A stretch of 64,000 nucleotides of DNA, taken from positions 60,643,284-60,707,283 of the forward strand of contig NC_037681.1 in the NCBI RefSeq assembly GCF_003255815.1. The letters run 5' to 3'. Below, piece after piece: positions 44,701-57,239 of this stretch; the first letter of the stretch is position 1, and each line of letters begins with the position of its first letter. A model generated the notes under the pieces. It had not been told where the DNA came from, did no database searches, and saw only the letters and a list, made by a program, of their open reading frames with translations. Source of the DNA: Theropithecus gelada. Lineage: Eukaryota; Chordata; Mammalia; Primates; Cercopithecidae. The position numbers and the translations under genes were made by a program.

Positions 44701-47486
44701 TATCTCCTCTGCCTTAGTTGACAAACTATGTTAAGAGTAGAATATCACGGTATCCTTTAAACATATCTATAAGGCAAGCCTTGTGGCAGAAAAGTAAGCA
44801 AAATGCTATACTTGTCACATCAATTAGTCAAGGAAATGTGATTACCCTGAGCCCAAGAAACTTCCACTAAAAAGATGGAAGGAACGACTGCATTTGGTGC
44901 TCTCTGGCACCATCCTTGTGTCCAAAGGTGTATCAGAACTGAATTTAGGGCCATGGTACAGAGGTGTCGGTCTGCAAACTAGAAGAGCAATGCTGACAGG
45001 CCCTGGGACTGTTCCTAGTGCTGTATGGGAACTCAAAAATCTAACCGAAGCCACAGGATGGGTAACGACAATGAGACTGTGACCTGGCAATATCTGCGTA
45101 TTCTTACAAGAAATTTCTAAAACCATAAGACACACTGCATTTTTACTTGACTCCCAAAATGAACATCCGGTGATATTGGTCCTTCCCACTCCTAACTGAA
45201 TGACGTCAACACACTCTTAAGGACACATCACACACTCTGTGGAAGAGGGTAGGAGAGGTGTGGAATATAAAATTCCTTTTTGAGATGGCTGCCTGGGTTC
45301 TAATGGGGTTACTCTAATGTGTTTTAAGACCAAGGCTCACTGACCAAGATATACTTTCATGAATTCAAGAATGTATGATAATTACGATGCATACATATAC
45401 ATGTATATGCATTTACATGACAAAAAATGCCAGAAGGAAAATGTAAATGACAGTCCTCTTTTCAAAGGGTGCATGATGGGAGTGATTCTATCTTTACGTC
45501 TAAAGTGTTCTACTGGATGCATTTAATGTTCCTGTTTCCTCTGTCTTAAATTATTCACTCCCTATTGGACACATTATTGCTCCATAAATAATGCTTATTA
45601 GCTTTATTTTGTTGCTGTTTTTTAAATCACTCGACCTTTCCTAATGCTAAGCCAAGCAATGGAGGGCAGGAAAAAAAAAAGTATTTAGAGAAGGCTGCAT
45701 GCCTATCATCAGGTTTTGAGCTGGGCTTTCCCCAGAACTCACTTTAGGCCTACAGGATGCCTGAGGCCAAGGGTACTTCCTGCATCCACAGGGTTGGGGA
45801 TGCGGAGTACATCTCTCTAATCTGCCACCTGGGACAGCCTTTTGCATCACTCTCTGGCTGCCTTCCCTTTTCTGAAACTTGAGAGGGGAGAATGTTGCTT
45901 CCCTTTAGAACAGTAGGTGAGCCCATCAGCAACTCAGCCTCAGAAGTCTCTGCAGTCTCATCTGACAAATTAAAAGATTGAGCCCATCAAGTAAGTAAAT
46001 AAAATTAAAATGAATCATCATAACAAATATACATATCTGTGTATGTATTTATTATATATTGTCAAAATTCTCAGCCTGAATCTAAATATAGAGTCTACTA
46101 CAATCTTTTTAATTGGGCTTTAGCTAAATGCATGATGAAAATCATTTTCAGATCTTAGCTCATTGGAAAAAAATAAAGATATAAAATAAATATAAAGATC
46201 TTAGCTCACCGGTGTACTCTAGTGTCTTCCTAACACACAAGCATACTTCCCATGTCCCATTCACTTGCAATCAGCTACTGGTGGAAAATTAGATGAGCCC
46301 AAATCAGAGGAAACCGAAGACATGATAATGAAACTCCTGAAAAAATCAATGGTAATTATGGAAATGAGCTGTTTACCACCTTTTGTTTTTTTTGAACTTT
46401 CCTTCTCTTTTTGACCTTCTAGGCAGCCTAGTTTATGGCAGGAACATCATCAGTGAGGTCCCAGAGAAAGGAAAATGATTGCAGAGATAGCTACTATTTC
46501 CAGCCACTATTTCCAAGAGCATATCAGATCACTCAAAGCACATTATATCAACACTCCCCCTGTGACAATCTAGTCTTTACTGGAGTTAATTAAAGCAATT
46601 AATTCCCTTCCCTTTCAAAGCAGTGTGATTACATAAATAGATAATTTCCCAATCCAAACCCATAAAGCAAGTGATTTCTCTGCATGTCCCTCAGTGTGCA
46701 AAGGACCTAACTGAACTAAATTGTCCTTTTTCTTAATTTGACCTTCATGAAATTCTCCAGTAACTTTTTCTGCTCTGTCTTCCTATCTGGTTGGATGGCA
46801 GAACCACATCTCCACATGGACACAGGACTGCAAGATTAATAAAGCATTTCCTGCAGCAAAGATGGATAATGCCCAAACTGTAATCACAACGACAGGAGTA
46901 GAGTGAGGAGGAAAGGAGAATGGCGGATGCCTGCTCTGACAGGCACTACAGTTCCCTTCAACAATATACCAGCGTGGGTGATGCTGACAATAATTAGGCA
47001 AACAGAATGCCAAACAATTGTAAGAAAAGCTGTCAAACATGTTGTGTTATTATCCCCTGCATGGGCCTGTGATTTATCATCACAGAAAAATCTCTAAACT
47101 GTGACATTTTGTTCAAATTACAACCCTTGGCTTCCTTGACTGCCTACAGACTGACAACTCCAAGGTCGGATGTAGTTCTCAGCAATTTGTTCCTTCATTA
47201 AGTGAGTATGTCTCTGGGATGGGTTCTAGCCACTGTCTGTGAGTGCTGGCATGCCAAGAGCAAGAATAAAGTACTTTCCAATGTGTGGGAAGCCACTTAC
47301 CTTCAGACGTCAAAATGAAAGAAAATAATTGACATTCGTATTTCCTTCTCAGATTGGTCCTAAAACTTGAAATATGATCTCCTGCATCAAGGCTCCTACC
47401 TGTCATTTCTTCCTCCCTCTCCACCCAAAACCCTGCTTGGGGTTCTGGACTTGGCTACAGTGTAAAGGCTTTGATCTTGTCAGTAC
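44701..47486. other. Unique non-coding sequence; part looks constrained
   Basis: No dispersed repeat or gene recognised in 2.8 kb. 46580-47095 is dense in intact homeodomain- and SOX-like sites and free of repeats (see findings). A short A run lies at 45671-45680. Confidence 0.45.
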
Positions 47487-47501
47487 AAAATCAGTCTTCC
47501 T

Positions 47502-47817
47502 GGCCAGGCACAGTTGCTCACACCTGCAATCCCAGCATTTTGGGAGGCTGAAGACAGTGGATCACTTGAGGCCAGGAGTTTGAGACCAGCCTGGCCAACA
47601 TGGTGAAACCCCGTCTCTACTACAAATACAAAAATTAGCCGGGCATGGTGGCAGGCACCTGTAATTCTAGCTACATGAAAGGATGACACAAGAGCATCAC
47701 TTGAACCCGGGAGACAGAGGTTGCAGTGAGCTGAGATTGTGCCACTGCACTCCAGCCTGGGCAACAGAGTGAGACTCCATCTCAAAAATCAAACAAACAA
47801 ACAAACAAAAAACAATA
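47502..47817 (+). repeat. Alu SINE (AluS-like), full length
   Basis: Sense Alu from GGCCAGGCACAGTTGCTCAC through CAAAAATTAGCCGGGCATGG to a (CAAA)n tail (AATCAAACAAACAAACAAAC). The diverged 15-bp target-site duplication AAAATCAGTCTTCCT / AAAACCAATCTTCCT at 47487-47501 and 47818-47832 brackets it. Confidence 0.95.
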
Positions 47818-47832
47818 AAAAACCAATCTTCC

Positions 47833-48412
47833 TGATGATATCCCTCAATGGTTGTAATTGAACCAGAAAGAAAAAAAAATGAAAATACTTTTGTTATCCA
47901 GTTTCTTTAGAGTTTGGCACAGTTCTATAGATTAATTATTAAAAATTGTGAGATGTATTACAAAGAGACCTCAGAGATGCTAAGCCAATGAGACAGGTGT
48001 GAGGTATTACTATTATTACTTTGGAGAAAGTCCACAGGCAGTCTCTAACTTGGATTTCTGGATGGCTCAGAGTTGAAATAGACCCTAGAGGTAATAGAAG
48101 CAATCTTTTCAACTAATGAGAGAAATGCTGTCTGTGATATTCCTAGCTGATGTTCTGAGCTGGAGTACTTCCAAGGATGGAGATACAAGAAGCCTTCTAT
48201 TAGAAATAGGTGGCTGCTGAAAGACCTAAACATTTGGGTCTTCACTGTTTTCAACAGTCCCTTCCATACCTGTCCAACACAGAGATCCACTTAACAGTAG
48301 AAGTCCTACCCTCTAGATATTGCCTTATTTGAAAAGGTAATATCTTTTAATCCCATTTCTTTATATCCCATTGTCAGAGCTCTTTCCCATTCCTTTCTTC
48401 ACTTTCTCCATA
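47833..48412. other. Unique non-coding sequence
   Basis: Nothing recognised. Confidence 0.5.
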
Positions 48413-48578
48413 ATCTTTTTTTCTTTTTTAAAATAGGGTCTCATTCTGTGCCCAGGCTGGAGCACAGTGATGCAACCAAGCTCACCACAACCTTGAACTC
48501 TTGGGCTCGAATAATCCTCTGGCCTCAGCCTCTCGAGTAGCTAGGACTACAAGCATGTGCCACCAAGCCCTGCTAACC
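48413..48578 (-). repeat. Alu right monomer only (FRAM or 5'-truncated AluJ), antisense
   Basis: T-rich tail, AGGGTCTCATTCTGTGCCCAGGCTGG, CTCACCACAACCTTGAACTC and GTGCCACCAAGCCCTGCTAA, ending where the Alu linker would begin. Heavy divergence fits an old element. Confidence 0.85.
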
Positions 48579-50849
48579 CCGTCTCAATCTTTACACCCAT
48601 AAGAGAACCTTTTCTTCTCAGGATCCTCTTTTCTTAGGGTTAGGAGGTTGATTTAGTATTGCCAATATAGCAAATCTTTATTTTCCTTAGGTTTATTTTT
48701 ATTTTTTAAAACAATAGTCTTTTTACTCAAACTTTGGCAAATAATTTGGGCTAGCATACCAAGTAAATAAGCTTTAATTTTCTCTTGGCCATGTATCTTC
48801 TATTAGTTTCTGCATAAGACCCTCAATACTTCCATGTTTACTGCTGGCTGCCCAGGCACCTCTCACTAGATGGCATTTAGTATATTTTTCAACCATCTTT
48901 CTGACCAAAACTGTGTGTGTTCTATGTCTCATTCCTAAGAAAGTTGATAGTGAACTCAATTGGCTGATTAGAAGTACAGTGTGAACAACTTATACCTGAA
49001 CACTTTAAATATATTGCAACCTAACACATTTACATATTAACAGTGACTCATTTCCTTAGTCCAAGAAAGTGAACAGAGGCTTGATTCTCTCTCCCACCAC
49101 CCCCCACCCTCCTTTTTTCTCTCTCTTTCATTCCTTTTTATAGACAAATGTGAATTATCCTCACAACCTGTTCATTTAATTCTGTCAAGCTATTCCTCAA
49201 GGACAAACCACAAAAGGGAACCAGGGAGGGCTGTTCAGAGCTCACGGAAAATCCAGATCAGCCACAGAGGTCCTTAGCCCATAGAAGACAGGTGTGTGGT
49301 CTCAACATGGAAGATAAACAACAGCTTCTTGACCAACCTCACCAAATCGACTTCTAATACCTTTTTGTCCCATGCTTCCAACCTACTCTGATTGACTTAG
49401 GCTGATCAGAAAAAAAGCTTTAACGGTAACATCTAAAATAAGTGAACTTCCTTTTATAAGTCTTCCTTCTTGCCAAAGCTGATGACTAAATAAGTTCAAA
49501 GATATTTAAATTAATGTCAGTTATACCCACAGTCACTGGAGGAGAGGTAATACGAATTCAAGCTTCCAGTAAAGAAAAAGAGGAAATGAAAAAGAAAAAT
49601 AGGTGTCTTTCAACTCTAGTTGTGATATAGTCTGCTGAATTATTGACCTTTCCTTTCAAAGATAAGAAAATGTGTATGTGGATTTTTTCTTAAACTTATA
49701 TTTCCTACATGTAACTACAATCTCTAAAACAACGTGGCTTATTTTACATATCTGCAGAGAGGCATGCAATTTTCCCTTCCTCATAGTCTGACCTAAGAGT
49801 ATATGGTAAACTTTGTAGAATTCTAAGTTTCTTTCAAAAACTTTTCATCTTATCTCCATCCACAAATTAAAAGGGGTAGAATTACTCAGTGTAGCCACAG
49901 CTGGGAATACAGTTTAGTGAAGAACAGGAAGGAAGAGAGACGGAAGGACTCCTACAGTTTTTCTTTACAATCTAAGTATGTTAAACGCATGATGGAAGCA
50001 ATGGAGCCAGGTCAAAATGGCACTTGCTGTGTTTTGAAAAATCCTGACTGTGAGAATCTTCTGTAGTAGGAAGGCAGGTCATTCTATCACACTAACTGGA
50101 AGGCCAGTCTGGGGCGTGCTTGCTGGATGTGTGGAGATCAATTTACCCACAAGTCCCTGTGGAGTCTCTTCCATAAGAAATCGGGGAAGCCCAGGCTATC
50201 GGTATTCTGCACACACACTAACAGCTTGTGCTTGCAGAGGCAATAATTTTTCAGCTCTTTTCAGATTCTATTTATTGGTTATTTTTCCCTCTTGGCTAAA
50301 GAGGTTTCACTTTTGTACCAAGCAGGGGCACCACTCTAACAGAATGTATTAGAAACTGCTCAACTGGGATTTTGCTGGAGTTCTACTGAGGTTGAAAATC
50401 TCAAACAACATGTGATGAAAATTTTAGGTTGTTTTGGGTGACTTCAATCCCAAGGTTTCGCTTGGCTGACTTGAATTCCTTCTTTCAGAGATTTAGCCCA
50501 TGTTAGTTTCAGGTGGGAAGTCTGGTAGATTCTAAAAATGAGGCAGCTCTATGTCAGCCATTCAGTGGAGAAAGAGCCCATGCTACTCTGTATGACAAAA
50601 TACTATGCCTTTATTTGTGTACAGGTGTGAATGAATTATTTAAAGAGAAAAATGTGTGAGTGGGTACTACATAACTGCTACTCACAGTCTTTGCGCTGTG
50701 TTTTTCTGTAAGTGTGGACATTTTCCTTCTCATGTCTTTTTAAGAGAAAGAGAAAATGATGGGAAGGATTTGGGGTACGAGAAGATTATTTTTCTACTAT
50801 TCTTACCAAAATTTACAATTTTGTCTTCCTTTTTTGTAGTACCTGTGTA
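48579..50849. other. Unique non-coding sequence with a CT-rich patch
   Basis: Contains a pyrimidine-rich patch at 49080-49138 (CTCTCTCCCACCACCCCCCACC). No gene or dispersed repeat recognised. The 100-codon frame at 50050-50352 has no known content. Confidence 0.45.
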
Positions 50850-51280
50850 ATATTTGCTCCTCAATTGTAAGCTCCTTGAAGACAGGACATGTGTCTTCTC
50901 TCTTCACTTTTTTTTTTTTTTTTTTTTTTTGAGACAGAGTCTCACTCTGTGGCCAGACTGGAGTGCAGTGGTGTGATCTTCGCTCACTGTAATCTCCGCC
51001 TCCTGGGTTCGAGCAATTCCCCTGTCTCAGCCACCTTAGTAGCTCAGACTACAGGCATGCACCACCACACCCAGCTAATTTTTGTATTTTTAGTAGAGAC
51101 GGGGTTTTACTATGTTCCAGGATGGTCTCGATCTCCTGATCTTGTGATCCACCCACCTCAGGCTCCCAAAGTGCTGGGATTACAGGCATGAGCCACCGCT
51201 CCTAGCCCTCTCTTCACTATTATATTGCCAATATTTATGATAGCTTTTGGTTTACTGCAAGAAACAATGAGTAAGTAGTT
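50850..51280 (+). repeat. L2 LINE 3'-end fossil split by an Alu
   Basis: 50850-50907 (CAATTGTAAGCTCCTTGAAGACAGGACATGTGTCTTC) is the typical L2 3' end in sense. Its continuation (CACTATTATATTGCCAATATTTATGATAGC and weaker sequence) follows the Alu at 51208. Confidence 0.65.
50908..51207 (-). repeat. Alu SINE (AluS/Y-like), full length, inserted in L2
   Basis: Minus-strand Alu with a 23-base T tail, GAGACAGAGTCTCACTCTG and end GAGCCACCGCTCCTAGCC. About 5 bases are lost in CTATGTT(GGC)CAGGATGG. The target-site duplication CTCTCTTCAC lies at 50898-50907 and 51208-51217. Confidence 0.95.
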
Positions 51281-52044
51281 TGTCTCTTTAAACCAATGCT
51301 TTCCATTCTTCTCCAGGTGAGAGGTTAGTATAGATTTTTATGAGGCTTTATCATAACTAAACCCAGTGGTGGATTGAATAAGGTCAGCTGGTAAATATAG
51401 ACTTTGATCACTGGAAAATCCAGCAATACCTAACTTAAACATCAAATGAGCAAAATTCTAACATTTCTAGTATATTTGATCTATTGGTTTGTAAATCATC
51501 TTGAAGCCATGATACAGAAACACTAACTCTGTATTTTTATAAAAACAAAACATAAGAGTATGCATTTATTCATTCAAGAAACATTTCTTGAGTCCCTAAT
51601 TGCACTAGGAACTGTTCTTGATTCATGACGGAATGTGACAGACAGGTTGTTCATGGAGCTCTTGCTCTAGTAATGCTTATATGGTTGGAACTGGTGGGCA
51701 CGGAGTCCAAAATAGCAATTCTGGGCCAGCTTGCCCTAAACAAATGATACAGATATTATATGAGAGACTTGCTAAAATTTTGATCATATTTAGCTCTCCT
51801 CCCACCTCTTTCAACCACTTACTAAGTTAGGGAGAAACGTGGGAACATAGGATGAAGTGGCCACAGAGGTACCCAAGAATCAGTGCAGTAACGCTGTCCT
51901 TAGCAAATGGCCCTCCTGTAATTCCCAAGAAGGTAAAATATTTTAGCATTGAAATAACTTCATGACATGGCCATGCCCACTCTAAAGTGGTTTCATCATG
52001 TAAACAGTCCTTCAGTGAATGACTTAAAGTTTGAAAAACCTACA
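51281..52044. other. Unique non-coding sequence with an old repeat scrap
   Basis: 51555-51680 (TTTATTCATTCAAGAAACATTTCTTGAGTCCC, TCATGGAGCTCTTGCTCTAG) is a short piece of the same ancient dispersed type as at 5555. The rest is unrecognised. Confidence 0.5.
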
Positions 52045-52285
52045 GAGCAGAGTCAAAAGCATAGACTGAGGAGTCAGTGGATGAGGATGACTTAAGTCAT
52101 GGCTCCACTATTTGCTGGTTGATTCTTGAGGAAATCACATAACCTTTCCAAGCCTCAGCTTCACCTGCAGAATGGCAATAATAATGGCCAGCTTGTAGAG
52201 TTGTTGTGAATACAAAAATAATACAGTGCATTGTTAGCACGGTACATAACATATAATAGCAACTCAGTGCTAGCTGTAATTCAAC
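52045..52285 (+). repeat. MIR SINE fossil, nearly full length
   Basis: AGTCAAAAGCATAGACTGAGGAGTCAG, GGCTCCACTATTTGCTGG, CACATAACCTTTCCAAGCCTCAGCTTCACCTGCAGAATGGCAATAATAATGG, AGAGTTGTTGTGAATACA and TTAGCACGGTACATAACATATAATAGCAACTCAGTG. This is the best-preserved MIR in the window. Confidence 0.92.
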
Positions 52286-52344
52286 ATAGATAGAGCACAC
52301 ATTGCATTAATGACCATTAATTATAGCAACACCCAGAGGAGAGC

Positions 52345-52395
52345 AGTACTGTATAATTTTGCAGGTAAGAAAACTGAGGCTTAGAGGGCGTTTAT
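52345..52395 (-). repeat. MIR scrap, antisense
   Basis: TTTTGCAGGTAAGAAAACTGAGGCTTAGAGG is the highly conserved internal MIR block in reverse. Confidence 0.7.
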
Positions 52396-52705
52396 GAGCG
52401 CAGGGGAAGATACACTTCACCTTTCTCTTGAAGTTATTATGTGGCCATGACTTGCTTTGGCTAATGAAATGTAAATGAGAGAGGAATGTGTTGCTTCTTG
52501 GTGAAAGTCTTTAAGTCATCTTCTCTTCACTGTGCCACAATGAATTATAATTCAGAAGGAGGATTATCCAGGATCCTGTATCCTGAAGTAAGGACAATGT
52601 AGATGATGGCCATGCAGCATGAGTAAGAAATAGATCTTTGTTATTTTAAGCCACTGCAGTGTTTACAGTTGTCCATTACTGCAGCATAACATAGCTTATT
52701 CTAAC
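52396..52705 (+). repeat. MaLR-type solo LTR, old (MLT1J/K-like)
   Basis: TTGCTTTGGCTAATGAAATGTAAATGAGAG at the start. CATGCAGCATGAGTAAGAAATAGATCTTTGTTATTTTAAGCCACTGCAG and TTACTGCAGCATAACATAGCTTATTCTAACTTTT at the end match the 3' part of an old ERVL-MaLR LTR in sense. No internal retroviral region adjoins it. Confidence 0.75.
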
Positions 52706-54924
52706 TTTTCAAAGACTAAAAACTATTAAGATCTAGCATTCAAACTCAGGTCTTATGGTATTAAGGCCAATGCTTTTTGTACTATCTTATAGTACACTGC
52801 TTATTAGAAATAAAACACCCTGTGAATGTACCTTCCACTTCAGAAGAAAATGAACTTTTCTGTTGCTCTTTGACTTAGAAAAAGTTAAAAATTCTCTGAG
52901 CAAAGGTCAATGGAAAGGCAGCGAAAAAGTTGGTAGAGGTGGACAGATAATAAAACTGATCCAAAAAATCCATTAATTTAGCAGAGCCTTTTATTTCCCA
53001 TAGGTTCATGACCTGAAGATTACATAGGATGGAGGGAGGCCCTTATCAAAATCCTGCAATTCTGTGGCTACAAAATCAATTTTTAAATGATTTATGTGAT
53101 GTTGTTCAGGACCAAAGGCAGTAATTCATTTCCCATGTGGCACTTGGAGCTGCTGCTTAGATGTTGAAAAATGATTAATTTTATTTACAGCATGGCTCCC
53201 TTCATATATTACTGGAAACAAGATTTGAGAGTGCAGCACTTCTATAGCATGCAATTATTTGCTGAAGGAAGTTCCAGGTATAAAGAAAAAAAAATCTACT
53301 AGCAGCCAAGGATCTGAACACGCACTGAAATAACCACTGTGAAAACCTTCCAAGGCCAAATGCTTCCAATCTATTCAGTCTGACCCACTTAACATAAAAG
53401 AGCCACATTAATTTCCCAAGGGGAGCCATTCTTCTATCAAATCATACTAACTCCTAACTTCAACAATGGGAGAAGGAAGAATTTAGAATTCTTAGGTTTT
53501 TGTTCCCCCAAAAGACTGAGTTTAAAAATTTTCTAGAAATTGGTGCACATAGCTTACTTCAACTTAAGTTGAAATATATGTGCATTTTAAAAAATTGCTA
53601 TAAGGATGCCTTTTCTGGGCCACCATATGTAGACATTTCTTTCTTTTAAAACTACAGAAGTACTATATTCTCAGGCCTCCTATTCTCCAGCTTGCCAACC
53701 TGAGCCTAATAGGTCCTATCACATCTAAGGAACAGTTTCACCTAGGGTAAAGTTCACATTTTTATGACCAGCTATATCACTCTGAAGCTCCTAGTTTAGG
53801 GCCCACAATAACTTGATAAGGACAGGTAAATTTCCATGTCCCTTGCATCTTGTGATCATTAAGGTTGGGGTAAAGACCTTGGATACCAAGGAGATAGAGT
53901 AGAGACTATTCTCAGACCACTGGAATGAGCTCTGCCCATTGCTTCTGGACACTAGAATGTCAGAGGGCTGTGGAGAATGGTGCATGATGATGCCTGCCAT
54001 TTTCTCTCCTATCATTTTCTAGGACAAATTTTCCCAAGGAAACAGTTAAGAGAGCCAGACTATCAGTTACCCTATCCACACTGGAGACTACTCACATGCA
54101 CATTGTGTACCTCATCCTTCTCCAGGGATCATTGCTTACTTTCTCTTTATTGTGCTAATGATATTGGTTAAACCGTAGGCTGATGACTATGGACCACTAT
54201 TTTCTGTATCATTAAACATGGCCATATCCCTCAAGTGGGTTGTGAATAAAATTGATACTCCGCTTCCACCCTCACTAAGTTGGATTATTTAATAGGCATG
54301 ACTTGCTTATTAGGAAATAGCCTGAACTGGTATAACTGAGGATGAAACATCTTGTCAATACAGGTTAATTGTTAGGCCCCATAGAACTAGATGTACAGGT
54401 AAATGAGGGGGTGAGGGCTTTCCCTCTTGTCTGTAATTTGTATGTGGGGTTTATCAGCAAACTTGTGAAGCCCGGTTTATTAAGTTTCTAGGGCAAAAGT
54501 GTAGGCAAAGCTATTCAAAATAGGGTAGGGCTGGTACCACAATAATGGTGAAACAATTTCATTAACTAGAGTATAAACAAGAAAACAAAGTAACAAGGAG
54601 TCTGTTGATGTATTAGCAAGTTCCTGGATCCTTACTTGCCTGAGTCATCTGGATGAGTCTTGTGTCTGGATAAGATAACTTCAGTCATAACCCTTATCAT
54701 TTATAAGTAACAGAGGGACCTGTGCTGGGAAAATATGGACTAATATCCTAGAAAGTTAATATATATTTAGTGAGTAAGCTTGTAACACATATGAGTGACC
54801 AATTTTTTCATTAACATTTTCCTGTCATGCCACTATTCTGTGTACTATGCTTTTCTTCTTCTTCAGTCCTGTAGTTGCCTCTAGGAATGCCAGTCCTGGG
54901 AAAGACACTAATTACTCAACAGAG
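52706..54924. other. Unique non-coding sequence
   Basis: No dispersed repeat or gene recognised. A 16-bp perfect palindrome (TTCAACTTAAGTTGAA) lies at 53558-53573. Confidence 0.45.
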
Positions 54925-55062
54925 TATTTAATTGCTTGTTTGCCTCAACTCAGTTGTAAGCTTTGTGAAAGTGGGAAATATGTGTATTGACTGTCTATTC
55001 CAGCAACCATTGCCATGTCTGGTATGCAGTAACTATTTGTGGAACGAATGAATGAATGGGAA
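54925..55062 (+). repeat. L2 LINE 3'-end fossil
   Basis: CTCAGTTGTAAGCTTTGTGAAAGTGGG, CCAGCAACCATTGCCATGTCTGGTATGCAGTAACTATTTGTGGAACGAATGAATGAATGG follows the L2 3' terminus, with its GAATGAATGAATG end repeat. Confidence 0.85.
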
Positions 55063-55084
55063 AAAATTATAGATTCTGTCATTT

Positions 55085-55255
55085 ATTAATCCCTTACTAC
55101 AGAGTATGACAGGGTGAGGGTTGTGCTAAGTGTTTCACTAATCATATTTTTGAATCCTCATAATTCTACAAGCCAGATATTATTTTCCTGATATTATAGG
55201 AGAATAAAGAGTTTCAGTGAGTTTCAGGTGTGCATCTAGCACACAAGGAAATGTT
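55085..55255 (-). repeat. MIR SINE fossil, antisense
   Basis: GTGCTAAGTGTTTCACTAATCATATTTTTGAATCCTCATAATTCTACAAGCCAGATATTATTTTCCTG follows the 3' half of MIR in reverse. The rest is decayed. Confidence 0.78.
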
Positions 55256-55519
55256 TTGCAGAGAGTCCGTTCTCTGTGACAGTCAGGGCCCTTCCCACAT
55301 ATTTCCTTGAGTATCTCCCTCATTGAGTATGCAGGATACTCATGAGGGATATTTGCTGACAGCCAGCCTTTTCTGTTGAGCACTTATCTCTTGGATAATG
55401 GGATGAGAAGAACAAGGAAAAATTTATTCCTGAAAAGAAATCTCTGATGAGTAATCAAAAGTTAGGAGATATAAAGTGACTTTTTCTATAGTGAAGAGCC
55501 AGAATTCCAATTCCACTCC

Positions 55520-55521
<2 letters not shown>

Positions 55522-55561
<40 letters not shown>
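55522..55561. repeat. (TG)n microsatellite, about 20 uninterrupted units
   Basis: The longest pure dinucleotide array in the window. Its length and purity make length polymorphism likely. Alternating purine-pyrimidine DNA of this type can adopt Z-form. Confidence 0.95.
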
Positions 55562-55562
<1 letters not shown>

Positions 55563-55689
55563 CTTTCCCCTCCAGTGTCCTTTGAGTGTAGCACAATTAA
55601 AAATTTAGAATGCTTGCTAACGGCAGGGACAAGGTGATTTCTAGTCCCTGCACCATACTCACTAAAGTGAAATTCCTGAAAATGGCTCT

Positions 55690-55755
55690 AGGAGACTCCA
55701 TTTTCAACAATTAACTAGGTGGTTGTAATGCAAAGTTAAGTTTGAGAAACAATGA
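55690..55755. repeat. Possible MER5-type hAT scrap
   Basis: GACTCCATTTTCAACAATTAACTAGGTGGTTGTAATGCA...GTTTGAGAAACA resembles the end of MER5A/MER58-like elements (AACAAGCTCCCCAGGTGATTCTGATGC...TTTGAGAACCA). Short and uncertain. Confidence 0.35.
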
Positions 55756-56930
55756 ACTAGGTACAGTTGCCTCTAACATTTTTCATGCACTTAGATAATA
55801 CTGGGAGCCAGATGGTCTACAAATGGAAGAAATCTCCCTGTACCAAGCACTGGTGGTGCATTTGCAGCTCAGGATATGGGGAATGCCTTGGTACCCCCAC
55901 CCATTAATGTTAATAGGAATCATGTGGATAATTCTCTATACTCCATGCTGAAAAGTGTTCCCTTTAGAACCAGGAGAGGCTATATTTAATCAAACCATCT
56001 GGATTCCTATGTACATGTATAAGGGCAGAAAATAGGTCACAGTTGGTAGGCTACTTTCTGGGAATTATTTCATTGTATCAGCAAACTCCAAAGTCCTGAA
56101 AGGGCTCCTGCTCTCCTGGCTCTCTCAGCAAGTGACAGCCCAAGAACTAAGAGAGGTCAGAGAAAGTCCAACATTTAAGGAAAAAAAGTTTCAATCACAA
56201 GAAAACATATAAAACAAACCATCCCCGAAGGACAAAGTGTGGAATAAACTTGTTAAAAGCTATTAACCTCTCAAAATAACACATTTCGACTCCAGAGTAA
56301 CCTCAGTTGCAGTTTGGAGAGCAGCATGAAATTAAGGAACACAATTCAGAGAACATAAGGACTCCAAATATGAACTCATGATGTCCAAGGGTTTTACAGG
56401 CACTCATGCTCCTATGAAAACCACGAGGACGGTGGGTCTATGAGACCTGAGAGAGTCAGATAATCTGGTGTTAAAAAGTAGTGTGTTCATAAGGCTTCCA
56501 GAACTCAACTCTGTTATAGACTAAGAACTTTACTTTGTCAATCAATCTAGGTTTTTGTCTTTATTATAGAAATTATAGGACTACATGAGGAATCTTAAAG
56601 CAAGAAGAGGATTTATCAGGCTTAATCTGGATTTGAACCTTGGTCAAGTCTTAGAGGAGGAAGCCACTGATTCTAATGGAGCATGAAGTGTCCACACAGA
56701 GGGGGTTACTGTGCTCAGCAGCATTTCACCTTGTTACTCCCCATCACTGTGTTGCCTTTATCATGGATCACTTTGACTGCTGCTGTTTATATAGCACAAA
56801 GTAAGCAGAGACATAGAAAGGCGGAGAACTAAAGTCTTCCAGGGCATGTGACATGCAGGGTGAATGGCATATTTTACACTATTTGCTTTTTGGTATGTCT
56901 GAGATCCTGATAGCTCCTTAATTATCAAAA
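55756..56930. other. Unique non-coding sequence
   Basis: No repeat or gene recognised. Confidence 0.45.
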
Positions 56931-56942
56931 TCCGTAGTCTAG

Positions 56943-57197
56943 GCTGGGCGCGGTGGCTCACGTCTGTAATCCCAGCACTTTGGGAGGCCAAGACAGGTGG
57001 ATCACGAGGTCAGGAGATGGAGACCATCCTGGCTAACACGGTGAAATCCCGTCTCTACTAAAAAATACAAAAAAAAAAAAAAAAAAAAAAAAAAACNNNN
57101 NNNNNNNNNNNNNNNNNNNNNNNNNNNNNNNNNNNNNNNNNNNNNNNNNGGGAGAGTGGTGAGTCTTCTGTTTATTCATTGGAAAACCCTCCTTCTT

Positions 57198-57239
<42 letters not shown>

